From the NCBI GenBank assembly GCA_002783405.1, contig PFGG01000065.1, positions 260,659 to 324,658 of the forward strand: a stretch of DNA of 64,000 nucleotides, in the 5' to 3' direction. The position numbers and the translations under genes were made by a program. Positions 24,832 through 33,767 of the stretch are shown here, piece by piece. The DNA comes from a bacterium (Candidatus Blackallbacteria) CG13_big_fil_rev_8_21_14_2_50_49_14. GTDB taxonomy: Bacteria; Cyanobacteriota; Sericytochromatia; UBA7694. The notes below the pieces were generated by a model, which saw only the letters and a list, made by a program, of their open reading frames with translations, made no database searches and was not told the origin of the DNA. Numbering within the stretch: the first letter of the stretch is position 1; the number at the start of each line of letters is the position of its first letter.

Positions 24832-26493
24832 TTAATCCTGCCAATAGAAAATTAAATCAGCAATTGGCAAGGGTTCCCTGTCTCCAAAAAAGTAAATATT
24901 CATACCAGGAAAAATTATTCTGCCTTCATCTCCAAGAGTATAAAGTCCAATTCGATTTGCAATTTTCTCTATCTTTTCCAGAATAGATTTATCCTCCTGG
25001 TAAACAGTATTCCCGAATGAGAAGTAAGGGCCAATATAACTTAAACATACATCTGCTTCATCAATTTTCACGATGCAGTATGTACTTGCTCCAGAGGACC
25101 CCATCACCTCTCCAGAATCCTTACAGCTAAAGGAGCCTAAACCTTGCTTTTCAATTTCATTCAAGAATTTTTTTATCAAAATTGGTTTGTACTCTGATTT
25201 AGGCTCTAATAGTTTTTCTTCAATTAGCCAACGTATATCAGTTCCCCTTAGAGATTTTGGGACCCAGTATCGAATAATCGCACTTCTGATATGCTCAGGT
25301 ATTGGAGGAACAATCTCCTTAGGATAAGTTGGAATTGAGTTAATAGGTATAGGTAGTTTTTCATCAAGATTTAGGAGAGTATAGGCGGCAAACAATCTTT
25401 GTTCTGGTTTTAAGTGAGAATTAGTCACAGCTGCTTCAAGAAGCCCTATTGGCTTGAGTTTTAACAATTTTTTGTAGGCACCGTAGGGTACAGTCCAACT
25501 TTTATCACCCAGTAACTGAACTAATACTGGGCTGGAAAATTCAGGATTTATTTCAGACATTCTTTCAAGTGCCCATCTACGGACGTACTCATTTGATTCA
25601 GATATTGCAACTGACTTCAATCGATCTTCCAAGCTTCCTGTTTGAAAGTTATCTATTTCATCCAGCATGCCCTTTAATCCACCCAGACTTTTCATTAACA
25701 ATATTAGCGGTTTAAACTCGTAATTTGAGTCATCAGCAGTAAGTGGTTTGAACTCGTAATCTACTACATCAGAAAAAGTTATGTAGTATCTCTCAATTAT
25801 TTCTTTTACCGCAGTTCTATCACCTAACAGGCCTCTTGCATCCAGCAATTCTCTATCAGCAAAATTCCAGTGTCCGAGAACCCACTCGCCTTGTTTCATG
25901 CTGTTAAAGAGTTCCTGCACTACTGGTAAAAGATCCTTTAAATCATTATCTGTAATTGCGTCTAAAACAGCTTTTCGAACTTCACCCACATCTTCATTGT
26001 CTTTCAAAACGCCAATTAGCCCGTAAATATGCTTCAAATCATGGGCTATATTTATTGCATGTATTGCTGATTGCCTTGTGTACCAATTAAGCTTTTTATT
26101 TGATGCGATTAAAAATAGTTCTTCTTCTGAGTTTGCTGCTTTACTTAAAGCAAATACAAGCTTTCGATAATCCCTGTACTCAAGTTCAAATTGGTCAGCA
26201 TCCTCAATTATTGACCTAATAATACCGGGATAACGTTCCTCAATCTTTACAGCTCTTAAAAGCTTATCCGCATCCTCTGACTTGATGAGCTTAAAAAGAT
26301 TGTTTTTTTCAATCATCATGTCTTTAGTTGTCCTCTGGTTTGTACTTGCAATATGAGTTAGAAAAACAGACTCAACTCTCTCAGGACTACCAAGTCTTGG
26401 TGGATAATGTTTTTCATTAGCAAAGCAGTTCAGACCAAAAGAATAAACAGAGAAACAGAGTAAAACTGCTATCCTGGTTCGTATTGGTTTCAC
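24832..26493 (-). CDS. Exported HEAT-repeat protein
   Basis: 553 aa from a GTG start (26491-26493) with AGAGG upstream. Signal peptide (IRTRIAVLLCFSVYSFGLNC, cleavage near CFA). The middle (about 90-350) contains HEAT-like helix pairs, e.g. LIGVLKDNEDVGEVRKAVLD and VLVQLLGDKSWTVPYGAYKK. The C-terminal 150 residues are beta-rich, with Cys in FSCKDSG, STYCIV and DVCLSY. A periplasmic scaffold is likely. No neighbour in the same transcript is obvious. Confidence 0.65.
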   Translation of the reverse strand: MKPIRTRIAVLLCFSVYSFGLNCFANEKHYPPRLGSPERVESVFLTHIASTNQRTTKDMMIEKNNLFKLIKSEDADKLLRAVKIEERYPGIIRSIIEDADQFELEYRDYRKLVFALSKAANSEEELFLIASNKKLNWYTRQSAIHAINIAHDLKHIYGLIGVLKDNEDVGEVRKAVLDAITDNDLKDLLPVVQELFNSMKQGEWVLGHWNFADRELLDARGLLGDRTAVKEIIERYYITFSDVVDYEFKPLTADDSNYEFKPLILLMKSLGGLKGMLDEIDNFQTGSLEDRLKSVAISESNEYVRRWALERMSEINPEFSSPVLVQLLGDKSWTVPYGAYKKLLKLKPIGLLEAAVTNSHLKPEQRLFAAYTLLNLDEKLPIPINSIPTYPKEIVPPIPEHIRSAIIRYWVPKSLRGTDIRWLIEEKLLEPKSEYKPILIKKFLNEIEKQGLGSFSCKDSGEVMGSSGASTYCIVKIDEADVCLSYIGPYFSFGNTVYQEDKSILEKIEKIANRIGLYTLGDEGRIIFPGMNIYFFGDREPLPIADLIFYWQD

Positions 26494-26642
26494 TTGCTTT
26501 ACCTCTGGATATTAATTCTATCAACACATCTTGCTCCGTCAAGATCGTGAAGCTGTTACCTCTGCGCCTGCCGGGTCCGTCCTATCTACTCCGAATACGG
26601 TCTAATTTGCTTACAGTCAGTGATTGCGCCGCATACGACAAG

Positions 26643-26700
26643 GAAACGGCCCGCCCTTAACCTGCGCAGCGGAGCAAGACAGGTTGAAGGGCATTGTTGC
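26643..26700. repeat. Copy A of a bounded hairpin repeat
   Basis: GAAACGGCCC (26643-26652), then a stem GCCCTTAACCTG (26653-26664) pairing with CAGGTTGAAGGGC (26680-26692, one bulged G) around a 15-nt loop, then GCATTGTTGC (26691-26700). The two end blocks are identical to those at 12794-12830, but the hairpin is longer and unrelated in sequence. It lies in the 26494-26786 spacer, which otherwise shows nothing. Confidence 0.6.
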
Positions 26701-26786
26701 GCGATCAAAAGAAGACCCTAAATTCTTATATCTTTTACTCTTTTTAGTACGCATTTTCATTTTATCAGGCCAGCAATAAGTTTTTT

Positions 26787-27797
26787 TTATTTTGAATTGA
26801 ATGTTGTTTGATTTGATTTTAATTTTCCTCTCCACACATCCTTTCTAATTTTATCTTCGGATATATTTCCCTTAAAAAAATATTCCATTTGAATTTGGTG
26901 TTTTTGAGGAGTTCTATAAGAAAAGAAGTAAGAAAATGAACAGAATTGTATTTCTCTTAAATCAATAACTTTAAAAATCCCTTCATTGTGATTTAACTCA
27001 AAAAATTCTTGTGTATTAGAATTTTTGGATTGATAACCTCTCATGCATTTGATACAACCCATCATAATTTGAAGCTTTTTCAGAGAGTCCGAACCGTTTG
27101 AACCCCACATAATTAAATAGTTATCAAAGACTGAATCCTTTAAATGATCAAATGTATTTGGGGGTTTAAAATAAATTTTTTTGTGACTTGTATTTTTAAA
27201 CATCAATAAAATATTTAAGGAACAATTGTCTGTTGATGCATTTTTAGGTGAAGACAAACAGTAAGTGTTACAAAGTGGAAGAATTGTAAACTTCAAACCG
27301 TTCAAAGATTGACTTTTTTGCTCCTCTTTAAACTGTATCTCTGATTGATACTTAGTCCAGTTAAAAGCAAGAGAATCATCGTAAAAATCAGATTCCATCG
27401 CTTTTAGAATTGTCTTGCGCATGCTGTCTTTAATCGAAGAGTCATTTTTGACAATGCAACCCGAGTGAATATCTTGAATTTGTTTTTGATAGGGTGAAGA
27501 ATCTATATCACTAGATCTATAAACAACTCCCTTTTTTATAACCTTCGGTCTAATATTAGATTTAATTGAAAAATCCCTGGACTTTTGCTTTGTGTTTTTG
27601 AATGGGATAGGAGGGCGCGGGGAACTATAACTTGTAGATTGTGTAGGAATATTGTCTTGTTCTATCCCCGCGACATTAGAATCGGTATGAGCGACTTGAT
27701 TATCTTGATTAGAATTACAAGAAACAAGCAGGATACTAAGTATCACATAAATACTTGATCTTACTAGTAATTTGTCAGTCTTATTTCTTTTGTTCAT
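26787..27797 (-). CDS. Lipoprotein, paralogue of the adjacent exported protein
   Basis: 336 aa. Lipobox at YVILSILLVSC. Residues about 25-110 are low-complexity (Ser/Asn/Lys). The C-terminal domain (about 180-336) has LLMFKNTSHKKIYFKPPNTF, GIFKVIDLREI and the ending WRGKLKSNQTTFNS. The neighbouring protein at 27808 has matching elements in the same order (IIFKNVSTHRYFDIPNRLF, KIFVIDLRHW, FNGELESNEIKFNT), so the two are diverged tandem duplicates. Family unknown. Codon use is very AT-rich. It starts 10 bp after the neighbour's stop. Confidence 0.6.
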   Translation of the reverse strand: MNKRNKTDKLLVRSSIYVILSILLVSCNSNQDNQVAHTDSNVAGIEQDNIPTQSTSYSSPRPPIPFKNTKQKSRDFSIKSNIRPKVIKKGVVYRSSDIDSSPYQKQIQDIHSGCIVKNDSSIKDSMRKTILKAMESDFYDDSLAFNWTKYQSEIQFKEEQKSQSLNGLKFTILPLCNTYCLSSPKNASTDNCSLNILLMFKNTSHKKIYFKPPNTFDHLKDSVFDNYLIMWGSNGSDSLKKLQIMMGCIKCMRGYQSKNSNTQEFFELNHNEGIFKVIDLREIQFCSFSYFFSYRTPQKHQIQMEYFFKGNISEDKIRKDVWRGKLKSNQTTFNSK

Positions 27798-27807
27798 TCA
27801 ATAAATT

Positions 27808-28617
27808 TTAATATAAAGGTTGCAGTAATAAGGTAAAGTCTAATAATTTATATTTTAATGCTTTAACAATTTTTAGATTTTCTGGATTCTTTCTATTCTT
27901 TATTAAGATTGTGTTAAATTTTATTTCATTTGACTCTAATTCACCATTAAAAAATTCTGTACCATAACTATTGGGAGAAATGTCTGAAACATGAAATTTT
28001 GCTTTAATTGTATATGTCGCTGGGAATCTATCTTGAAATAACGTATACCAATGACGAAGATCGATAACAAAAATTTTGGATTCACCTGGTCGTAATAGAG
28101 TTCGAAACCAATCTCCGATTTTTGGATTATCTATTCTGGGATCTTTTTCATTGATTCTTTTACTTTGAACCATATGATTTTTCTGTTGTTTTTCCGCATG
28201 TGGTTTTTTTATATAAAATCTTGATAGCATTTTTTTAAACCCTTGATTATTTTTTTTTGTGGAAAATAACAAATAAATATCATCATTTTCATCATTGTTA
28301 AGAAATAATCTATTAGGGATATCAAAATATCTATGTGTACTTACATTTTTAAAAATAATATATGTATAAATAGGATCAAAGCTATATTCTTTAATAGAAT
28401 AAGAAGCACAGGGTGTATAAATATATACTTGTAATCCAGCAATCGTTTTAACTTTCACTGAATTTAAAGATTTTGGCCAGGTAGGATTTAAAACAGTTTC
28501 TAAATATTGTTTGGTTTCTAATTCTGAATTTAGAGAACAACTCATTGAGAATGAAGGTAAAATACAAATATTTGCAAATATAGCTGTTACAATAAAATAT
28601 TTAAATAATTTTTGCAT
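27808..28617 (-). CDS. Exported AT-rich protein, paralogue of the adjacent lipoprotein
   Basis: 269 aa from the ATG at 28615-28617; a TTG four codons upstream is possible. Signal peptide QKLFKYFIVTAIFANICILP, cleavage near FSMS. Five Cys. The C-terminal part has a beta-sandwich look, with a KIFVIDLRHW element and ends GELESNEIKF, both mirrored in the next gene. First gene of a two-gene unit. Function unknown; both products would be envelope-located. Confidence 0.6.
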   Translation of the reverse strand: MQKLFKYFIVTAIFANICILPSFSMSCSLNSELETKQYLETVLNPTWPKSLNSVKVKTIAGLQVYIYTPCASYSIKEYSFDPIYTYIIFKNVSTHRYFDIPNRLFLNNDENDDIYLLFSTKKNNQGFKKMLSRFYIKKPHAEKQQKNHMVQSKRINEKDPRIDNPKIGDWFRTLLRPGESKIFVIDLRHWYTLFQDRFPATYTIKAKFHVSDISPNSYGTEFFNGELESNEIKFNTILIKNRKNPENLKIVKALKYKLLDFTLLLQPLY

Positions 28618-28851
28618 AATTAAATACAATTAAATTTTTACTCATATAGATACCACTCGTGCAGTCAAGTGAGTGAATGAGTTGCGTGGTGTAGGGTTTT
28701 AAATCTAGATGTTTCTCCTCTCCCGTATTGTTTTTCCAGCCTAAAATGCGCATCATAATTTGGTTTTACCCCTGCTTGTTCTTGCAACTACAGATTATCC
28801 AGCCCCTGGATAACTCCATCCCCCCCCCCGGCATCCCTTCTCAACAGCTTT

Positions 28852-28956
28852 TCAGCCTTGCGATAAAACTCCACTTTTTGGAGACTTATTCAGTTCTCGA
28901 ATAACACCATTATATTTTCTATCTTTTATAATATCTGCAATTGTATTTTCAATCAA
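28852..28956 (-). pseudogene. Short coding-like fragment, 34 codons
   Basis: A minus-strand frame bounded by an upstream TAG and a TGA at 28852-28854 reads IENTIADIIKDRKYNGVIRE, then LNKSPKSG. The residue pattern looks protein-like (alternating helix), but the only start is TTG and there is no ribosome-binding site. Probably the tail of a lost gene. Very uncertain. Confidence 0.2.
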
Positions 28957-29163
28957 CTACGCGATAAAAAAGACAATATTATGTCATTTATTAAAATTCA
29001 AAACAAAATCATTCCAATATGTCATATTCGATCTCTTCTGTATGTTTTGCTAAAAGACCCTCTGGTCGCTGAGCCGATGGGCAATTCAAACACACCCTTC
29101 ACGCTCACGCAGAGAGCGCCTAAACCCCGCTCAAAGCCCCCATCAACAGAGCTTATTTTACTT

Positions 29164-29191
29164 TTGAATAATATATCCCCTATGGTATACT
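29164..29191 (+). promoter_or_regulatory. Sigma-70-type promoter
   Basis: TTGAAT (29164-29169), 16-bp spacer, TATACT (29186-29191), with the start codon at 29222 and AAGGAG at 29209-29214. Good match to the consensus for both boxes. Confidence 0.6.
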
Positions 29192-29221
29192 GTTGTATCA
29201 TCCAGACAAAGGAGCCAAACC

Positions 29222-30565
29222 ATGCAGATTGTCATTATCGGAGGCGACGCAGCCGGCATGAGCGCCGCCATGCAAATTCGCCGTCGTCAGCCCGAATGGA
29301 AAATTACGGTCTTTGAAAAGGGCGAGAACACTTCCTATGGAGCCTGCGGCATTCCCTATTATTTCAGTGGCGATGTAGAAAGCCTCGATAAACTGGTGGT
29401 CATTTCCCCCGAAGGCTTCCGCAAAAAAGGCGTCGATGTGCAGACCGGCCACGAAGTCATCGCCATCGACCCAGACCAAAAACAAGTCAGCGTGCGCACA
29501 CCTGAAGGCACAGACATCACGCAAAGCTATGACAAACTCTTAATCGCCACCGGGGCCAAAGCGATTGTGCCCAGTGTCTGGCCCGGCCTGGAGCTCGAAG
29601 GCGTACTCACAGTCAAAACCCTGGCCGACTCACGCAAATTAGAGGCCCTGCTGCAAACAGGCCGCAAGAAAGCCGTGATTGTCGGGGCCGGTTATATCGG
29701 CCTTGAAATGGCAGAAGGTCTCAAAAAACGGGGGCTTGAGGTCACGGTTTTAGAAAAACTGCCCGGTGTAATGGGCAATCTTCACCCCGGCATTACCGAA
29801 AAGGTAGCGGCCGAACTCGCCGCCCATGAAGTCAATCTTCACCTCAATGTCACGGTACAGGGCTTTGAAGGCCAGAATGGCTCCGTCACCCAGGTACTGA
29901 CCGATCAAGGAGCCTTTGATGCCGATCTGGTCGTGATCAGCCTCGGCGTGCGTCCCAACCTTGATTTTCTCAAAGACTCTGGCATTCCCCTCGGCGCAAC
30001 CGGTGCCCTGGCTGTCAATGCCCAACAGGAAACAGGCAAAGCAGATATCTACGCAGCCGGCGACTGTGCGGAATCCTTTCACCGCATTATCGAAAAGCCT
30101 GTCTTTATTCCCCTGGCGCTGACCGCCAACCGCCAGGGCCGGGTAGCTGGAGCCAATATCTGCGGCGACCAGGACAGCTTCCCCGGCGTGCTGGGCAGTG
30201 CCGTCACCAAGGTCTTTGACTATGTGATTGCCCGTACCGGGATTGATACCGCCACGGCCGAACGCGAAGGCATTCCCTATAAAACCGCTGAAGCCAAAGC
30301 ACCTGCCAAAGCCCATTATTATAAAGGCCACGGCGAAGTTTGGGTGCAGTTGATCTACCATGCCGAAACCCTGCGGCTTTTGGGGGCTTTAATGGCAGGC
30401 ACAGATGAAAGCCTGGGCAAACGTTCAGACATCGTGGCCACAGCCTTGAGCGCAGGCATGAGCGTGATTGAACTTTCAGATTTGGATTTGAGCTACGCGC
30501 CGCCCTTTGCCCCAGTTTGGGACCCCATTCTGCAGGCCGCCAACAAAGCGCGTTTCAGCGTTTAA
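29222..30565 (+). CDS. CoA-disulfide reductase / NADH oxidase-like flavoprotein
   Basis: 447 aa, the usual length without a rhodanese domain. FAD dinucleotide motif VIIGGDAAGMSAA at the N-terminus. Single redox Cys (C42) in TSYGACGIPYY, the hallmark of the CoA-disulfide reductase/Nox/Npx group. Second dinucleotide fold VIVGAGYIGLEMAEGL for NAD(P)H; FAD-binding DIYAAGDCAE; the C-terminal dimerisation domain holds a conserved YY (AHYYKGH). It reduces CoA disulfides or O2 using NAD(P)H. Its stop overlaps the convergent tmk stop by 4 bp. Confidence 0.88.
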   Translation: MQIVIIGGDAAGMSAAMQIRRRQPEWKITVFEKGENTSYGACGIPYYFSGDVESLDKLVVISPEGFRKKGVDVQTGHEVIAIDPDQKQVSVRTPEGTDITQSYDKLLIATGAKAIVPSVWPGLELEGVLTVKTLADSRKLEALLQTGRKKAVIVGAGYIGLEMAEGLKKRGLEVTVLEKLPGVMGNLHPGITEKVAAELAAHEVNLHLNVTVQGFEGQNGSVTQVLTDQGAFDADLVVISLGVRPNLDFLKDSGIPLGATGALAVNAQQETGKADIYAAGDCAESFHRIIEKPVFIPLALTANRQGRVAGANICGDQDSFPGVLGSAVTKVFDYVIARTGIDTATAEREGIPYKTAEAKAPAKAHYYKGHGEVWVQLIYHAETLRLLGALMAGTDESLGKRSDIVATALSAGMSVIELSDLDLSYAPPFAPVWDPILQAANKARFSV

Positions 30566-31197
30566 ACCACAGCCTTGAGCCAGTTTTCGAGCTGGCTCTG
30601 CAGGCTGTCATAAACCGTATCCAGCGTCCCGCTGGCATCAATCCGGCACCAGCGCTGGGGTTCTGCCTCTGCCAGGGCGGCATAACCAGCCCTGACCCGT
30701 TGATGAAACTCCAGCGCTTCGCTTTCAAGCCGATCCTTGCTTGCGCGCACCCCAATCCGCTCATGGCCCAGCACAGGATCCAGATCCAACCAGAAGGTCT
30801 GCACAGGTTGCAGCCCCCCAGTGGCAATCCGGTTCAGGGTTGTGAGTTCAGCCAAATCCAGCCCACGGGCATAGCCCTGGTAGGCCAGAGTTGAATCGGC
30901 ATAGCGGTCACAGAGCACCACCTCGCCCCGTTCCAGCGCAGGACGAATCACCGAGTCCACGTGGTGGGCCCGATCCGCCAGATAGAGAAAAAGCTCAGCA
31001 CGCGGTGCCAGCACTTCGTGGGGGTGGTGTTCAAGAATCAGGCTGCGAATCCGGCGGCCATAATCACTGCCACCGGGCTGACGGGTCATCAGCACCGTAC
31101 GCCCCTGGCCACGCAACCACGCGGCCAGACGTTCAATCTGGGTGGATTTGCCTGCACCTTCGCCGCCTTCAAAGCTAAAGAAGAGACCTGGGGTCAC
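30562..31197 (-). CDS. tmk: Thymidylate kinase
   Basis: 211 aa. P-loop FEGGEGAGKST (residues 9-19), the DRX motif VLCDRYADSTLAYQG and a LID-type region (ERIGVRASKDRLESE) near 150. It phosphorylates dTMP to dTDP with ATP. GTG start. It lies 3 bp downstream of the Ycf45-like ATPase gene in one transcript. Together with dcd and tdk nearby it completes much of the dTTP supply route. Confidence 0.95.
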   Translation of the reverse strand: MTPGLFFSFEGGEGAGKSTQIERLAAWLRGQGRTVLMTRQPGGSDYGRRIRSLILEHHPHEVLAPRAELFLYLADRAHHVDSVIRPALERGEVVLCDRYADSTLAYQGYARGLDLAELTTLNRIATGGLQPVQTFWLDLDPVLGHERIGVRASKDRLESEALEFHQRVRAGYAALAEAEPQRWCRIDASGTLDTVYDSLQSQLENWLKAVV

Positions 31198-31200
31198 GCC

Positions 31201-32592
31201 TTAAAAATCCGGATGCATCATTTTCAAAGAATAATCCGGATCATCCATTTCGCGGAACATTTCTTCTTCTTCTTCACTGGGCGCATCGAGCTGCATGATC
31301 TGACGCAGCGATTTCTGAATCTGGTAAATCGTATTCGAACGCACCATATGCACAGGAATCTGGCGAGCTTCTGCTGCGTCGATGATTTTGCGGTGCTTCT
31401 TATACGAAGACAGCAGCATCAACACATCGGCTTCGTCCAGGTTTTTGGTAATGCGCACGGGCAGACGCATGGTCTTGATCACGCGCTCCACCTGGCTGCG
31501 GCTGACCGCATAGGGATAGACATGCAGCTCGCTCTCGCGTTCGCCGGTCACATTGACCATCTGCTGCTTCATGTCCACGCTCTGCTGCTTGATCTTCTTG
31601 ACCTTGCCGTGTTCATCCACCATACGGATTTCAGGCGCAGGCATCTTGCCACGCAGATACTGATCGACCACATCGGCCACGTCGATATGAATCGCCAATT
31701 GGTAGCGATCCTGAATTTCAATCGCGATATCAAAGGTGGGGGGCGATTTGCGCTCCAGCACCGTTTTTTGGGTGCCGCGCCGTTTGGCCTCTTCATCCCC
31801 CAGGGTCACGCTGTCAATGCCGCCCACTAAATCATTCAGTGAGGGATTGAGAATCAGGTTTTCAATGCTGTTGCCGTGGGCGGTGCCAATCAACTGCACC
31901 CCCCGCTCCGCAATGGTACGGGCGGCATCGGCTTCGGCCTCGGTACTGATTTCATCAATGATGATCACTTCAGGCATATGGTTTTCAACCGCCTCAATCA
32001 TCACGGCATGCTGTTCGGCTGGGGTGCGCACCTGCATGCGGCGCGATTTTCCAATCGCAGGATGGGGAATATCGCCATCACCGGCAATTTCGTTGGAGGT
32101 ATCGATCACGACCACGCGCTTGTGCAAATCATCCGACAAAATACGGGCCATTTCACGCAGTTTGGTGGTTTTACCCACCCCAGGACGGCCCATAAACAGA
32201 ATACTGCGGCCCGATTCAACCAAATCGCGCACAATATCGATGGTGCCTTGAATGGCACGGCCCACACGGCAGGTCAGGCCGACAATCTTGCCCTTGCGGT
32301 TGCGAATACAGGAAATCCGGTGCAGGGTACGTTCAATCCCGGCACGGTTATCATCGCCAAAATCGCCAATATGCTGGGTGACATGATCCAGGTCTTCCTG
32401 AGAAATCAGGCGCTCGCTGAGATATTTAATCGAACCGGGGTAGCGGGCCTCGGGCTCACGCCCCAAATCCAGCACCACCTCAATCAGCTCTGAAAGGTTG
32501 GCTTCTTTTCGCAGAGTCTCGGTAACCCAGGGGGGGAGATGCACCAGGAGTTCATCCAGGTTGTCGGTTATCAGTTTTTCAAATAGTTCCAT
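31201..32592 (-). CDS. Ycf45 / SpoIIIAA-like AAA ATPase
   Basis: 463 aa. RecA/AAA core with Walker A GRPGVGKTTKL (135-142), Walker B VIIIDEIS (209-214) and an arginine in AARTIAERGVQLIGTAHGN. This is the pattern of the Ycf45 / SpoIIIAA group found throughout cyanobacteria and chloroplasts, where the C-terminus has an R3H nucleic-acid-binding domain. Here the C-terminal 100 residues (HMVRSNTIYQIQKSLRQIMQ) are in that position, but the R-x3-H is not obvious. Role in cyanobacteria unresolved. First gene of an operon with tmk; an 18-bp palindrome lies upstream. Confidence 0.8.
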   Translation of the reverse strand: MELFEKLITDNLDELLVHLPPWVTETLRKEANLSELIEVVLDLGREPEARYPGSIKYLSERLISQEDLDHVTQHIGDFGDDNRAGIERTLHRISCIRNRKGKIVGLTCRVGRAIQGTIDIVRDLVESGRSILFMGRPGVGKTTKLREMARILSDDLHKRVVVIDTSNEIAGDGDIPHPAIGKSRRMQVRTPAEQHAVMIEAVENHMPEVIIIDEISTEAEADAARTIAERGVQLIGTAHGNSIENLILNPSLNDLVGGIDSVTLGDEEAKRRGTQKTVLERKSPPTFDIAIEIQDRYQLAIHIDVADVVDQYLRGKMPAPEIRMVDEHGKVKKIKQQSVDMKQQMVNVTGERESELHVYPYAVSRSQVERVIKTMRLPVRITKNLDEADVLMLLSSYKKHRKIIDAAEARQIPVHMVRSNTIYQIQKSLRQIMQLDAPSEEEEEMFREMDDPDYSLKMMHPDF

Positions 32593-32675
32593 GGGATTCC
32601 TTTCCGTGGGACGAATTTTGGGGAAATATGGTCAGGGGCCAGGAAAAAAAACAGGAGGCTGAAGGCTCAGCACAG

Positions 32676-32693
32676 GTCATTGTAGACAATGAC
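32676..32693. promoter_or_regulatory. 18-bp palindrome upstream of the Ycf45-like gene
   Basis: GTCATTGT (32676-32683), AG, ACAATGAC (32686-32693). It lies 84 bp upstream of the Ycf45-like start codon (minus strand), in a promoter-proximal position. No cognate regulator gene is adjacent. Confidence 0.45.
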
Positions 32694-32804
32694 GAAAGAG
32701 TTCCCTCTGGTGTTCCAGGGGTGGTTCTCTTTTTCAATACATGCATTCCGTCTGGTTATCCTCCGCGTTGAAGCGCACGATCTTTAGTATACTCTTTTGC
32801 GGGC

Positions 32805-33767
32805 TCAGCTTGCTACCACAGAACGCACAAGCGCTTTGGCACGTTCCAGTTTCTCGTGATAGAGCGCTTCAGAAAGGGGCTCAGAGGGGCTCAGATCGAG
32901 GTATTTGCGCGCAAAGCTGCCCATACCAATGCCCTGAATCGCGCTTTGACGCTCACGGGCCATGCGTCCGGTCAAATCGTTGGTTCCCCCCGAAACCTGA
33001 ATAAAACTCTTCAGGCCCGCAGCACGGAGATATTCAGCCAGTTCCAGACAGGGCAGGGTCGATTTCTCGCCCTTGCGGCCACTGATCGGTTTGCCATCGG
33101 CTTGAATAAGCATCTCTGAACCCACTGCCTTTTCAATATCCTGGGCCAATTGGGCAATTTCAGCAGCGCTTTGCCCATGCGCCCCCATGCTGAAAGCCAG
33201 CAGTTCAAAGGCCGCGCGAAAGGGAGCCAGACTGTCTAAGAGGGTTTGCAGTTCAGCACGGCCCCCATCTCCGGTATGCACTTCCAGGGCCGTGGCCCCT
33301 GCTTCCAGGCATTGAGCCAGCAAAGCCCCTACCTCCGCCAGCGGCTCTCGGGGCACCAGACTCAGCGCATCGCTGGGGCAGGCAATCACGCAATGGTCAC
33401 AGCCCAGGCAGTTTTCGAGCCGAATTTCAGACTCCACAAAAACCTCATGCGGGCAGGCATTGACGCAAAGTCCCCGGCTGTCACAGCGCTGAAAATCTTT
33501 TTCCACCCGCAGAAAATGCAAATCCTGGTTAATCCCCACACTGACCATGATCAAGGGCAAACCGGGTACAGGCACCTTTGCCGCCGCAATCCCGGCTCGG
33601 GCCGCATGCACCAGTTCAGGCCGTGCCCCCACATCAATCACGTGTGCCCCTGCTTCCGCAAAAATCCGGGCCAGCGTCGCAATAAACTCGGTATTGCGGT
33701 AACTTGCGCCACAGATCAGCTTAAAAAAGCGTTGCTCTTGCAGAGCCTCTCGAATCGCCGGATGCAT
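32805..33767 (-). CDS. ldpA: LdpA-like iron-sulfur protein
   Basis: 320 aa. The N-terminal FKLICGASYRNTEFIATLAR and AGAHVIDVGARPELVHAARA match the start of cyanobacterial LdpA (light-dependent period A), a redox-sensing protein that feeds the circadian clock. A 2[4Fe-4S]-type segment follows: C95-x5-C101-x3-C105-P and C120-x2-C123-x2-C126-x3-C130-P. The first cluster lacks one Cys of the standard four. The C-terminal half is a TIM-barrel-like region. Its ATG overlaps the dcd stop (TAATG), so the two are translationally coupled. No kai gene is seen, so a redox role without a clock is likely. Confidence 0.75.
   Translation of the reverse strand: MHPAIREALQEQRFFKLICGASYRNTEFIATLARIFAEAGAHVIDVGARPELVHAARAGIAAAKVPVPGLPLIMVSVGINQDLHFLRVEKDFQRCDSRGLCVNACPHEVFVESEIRLENCLGCDHCVIACPSDALSLVPREPLAEVGALLAQCLEAGATALEVHTGDGGRAELQTLLDSLAPFRAAFELLAFSMGAHGQSAAEIAQLAQDIEKAVGSEMLIQADGKPISGRKGEKSTLPCLELAEYLRAAGLKSFIQVSGGTNDLTGRMARERQSAIQGIGMGSFARKYLDLSPSEPLSEALYHEKLERAKALVRSVVAS

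Larger units (their letters stand above)
28618..29221. other. 604-bp intergenic region closing the AT-rich region
   Basis: Contains the 34-codon fragment (28852-28956), a run of ten C at 28820-28829 and, at the right edge, the promoter of the CoA-disulfide-reductase-like gene. Base composition changes from AT-rich to chromosome-like across roughly 29050-29220. Confidence 0.4.

Noticed and set aside
26643-26700. Integron attC-like site
   Set aside because: The one-strand gene array and the AACA...hairpin...CCGTTT layout recall attC sites, but neither copy has the required GTTRRRY/RYYYAAC core pair, and no integrase gene is seen.
28820-28829. Run of ten C as a phase-variation tract
   Set aside because: It is intergenic, not in or close enough to a start or promoter to switch a gene.
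30961-31830. 289-codon plus-strand ORF
   Set aside because: It lies antisense to tmk and the Ycf45-like gene. Its His/Leu-rich composition is the usual shadow of this reading frame.
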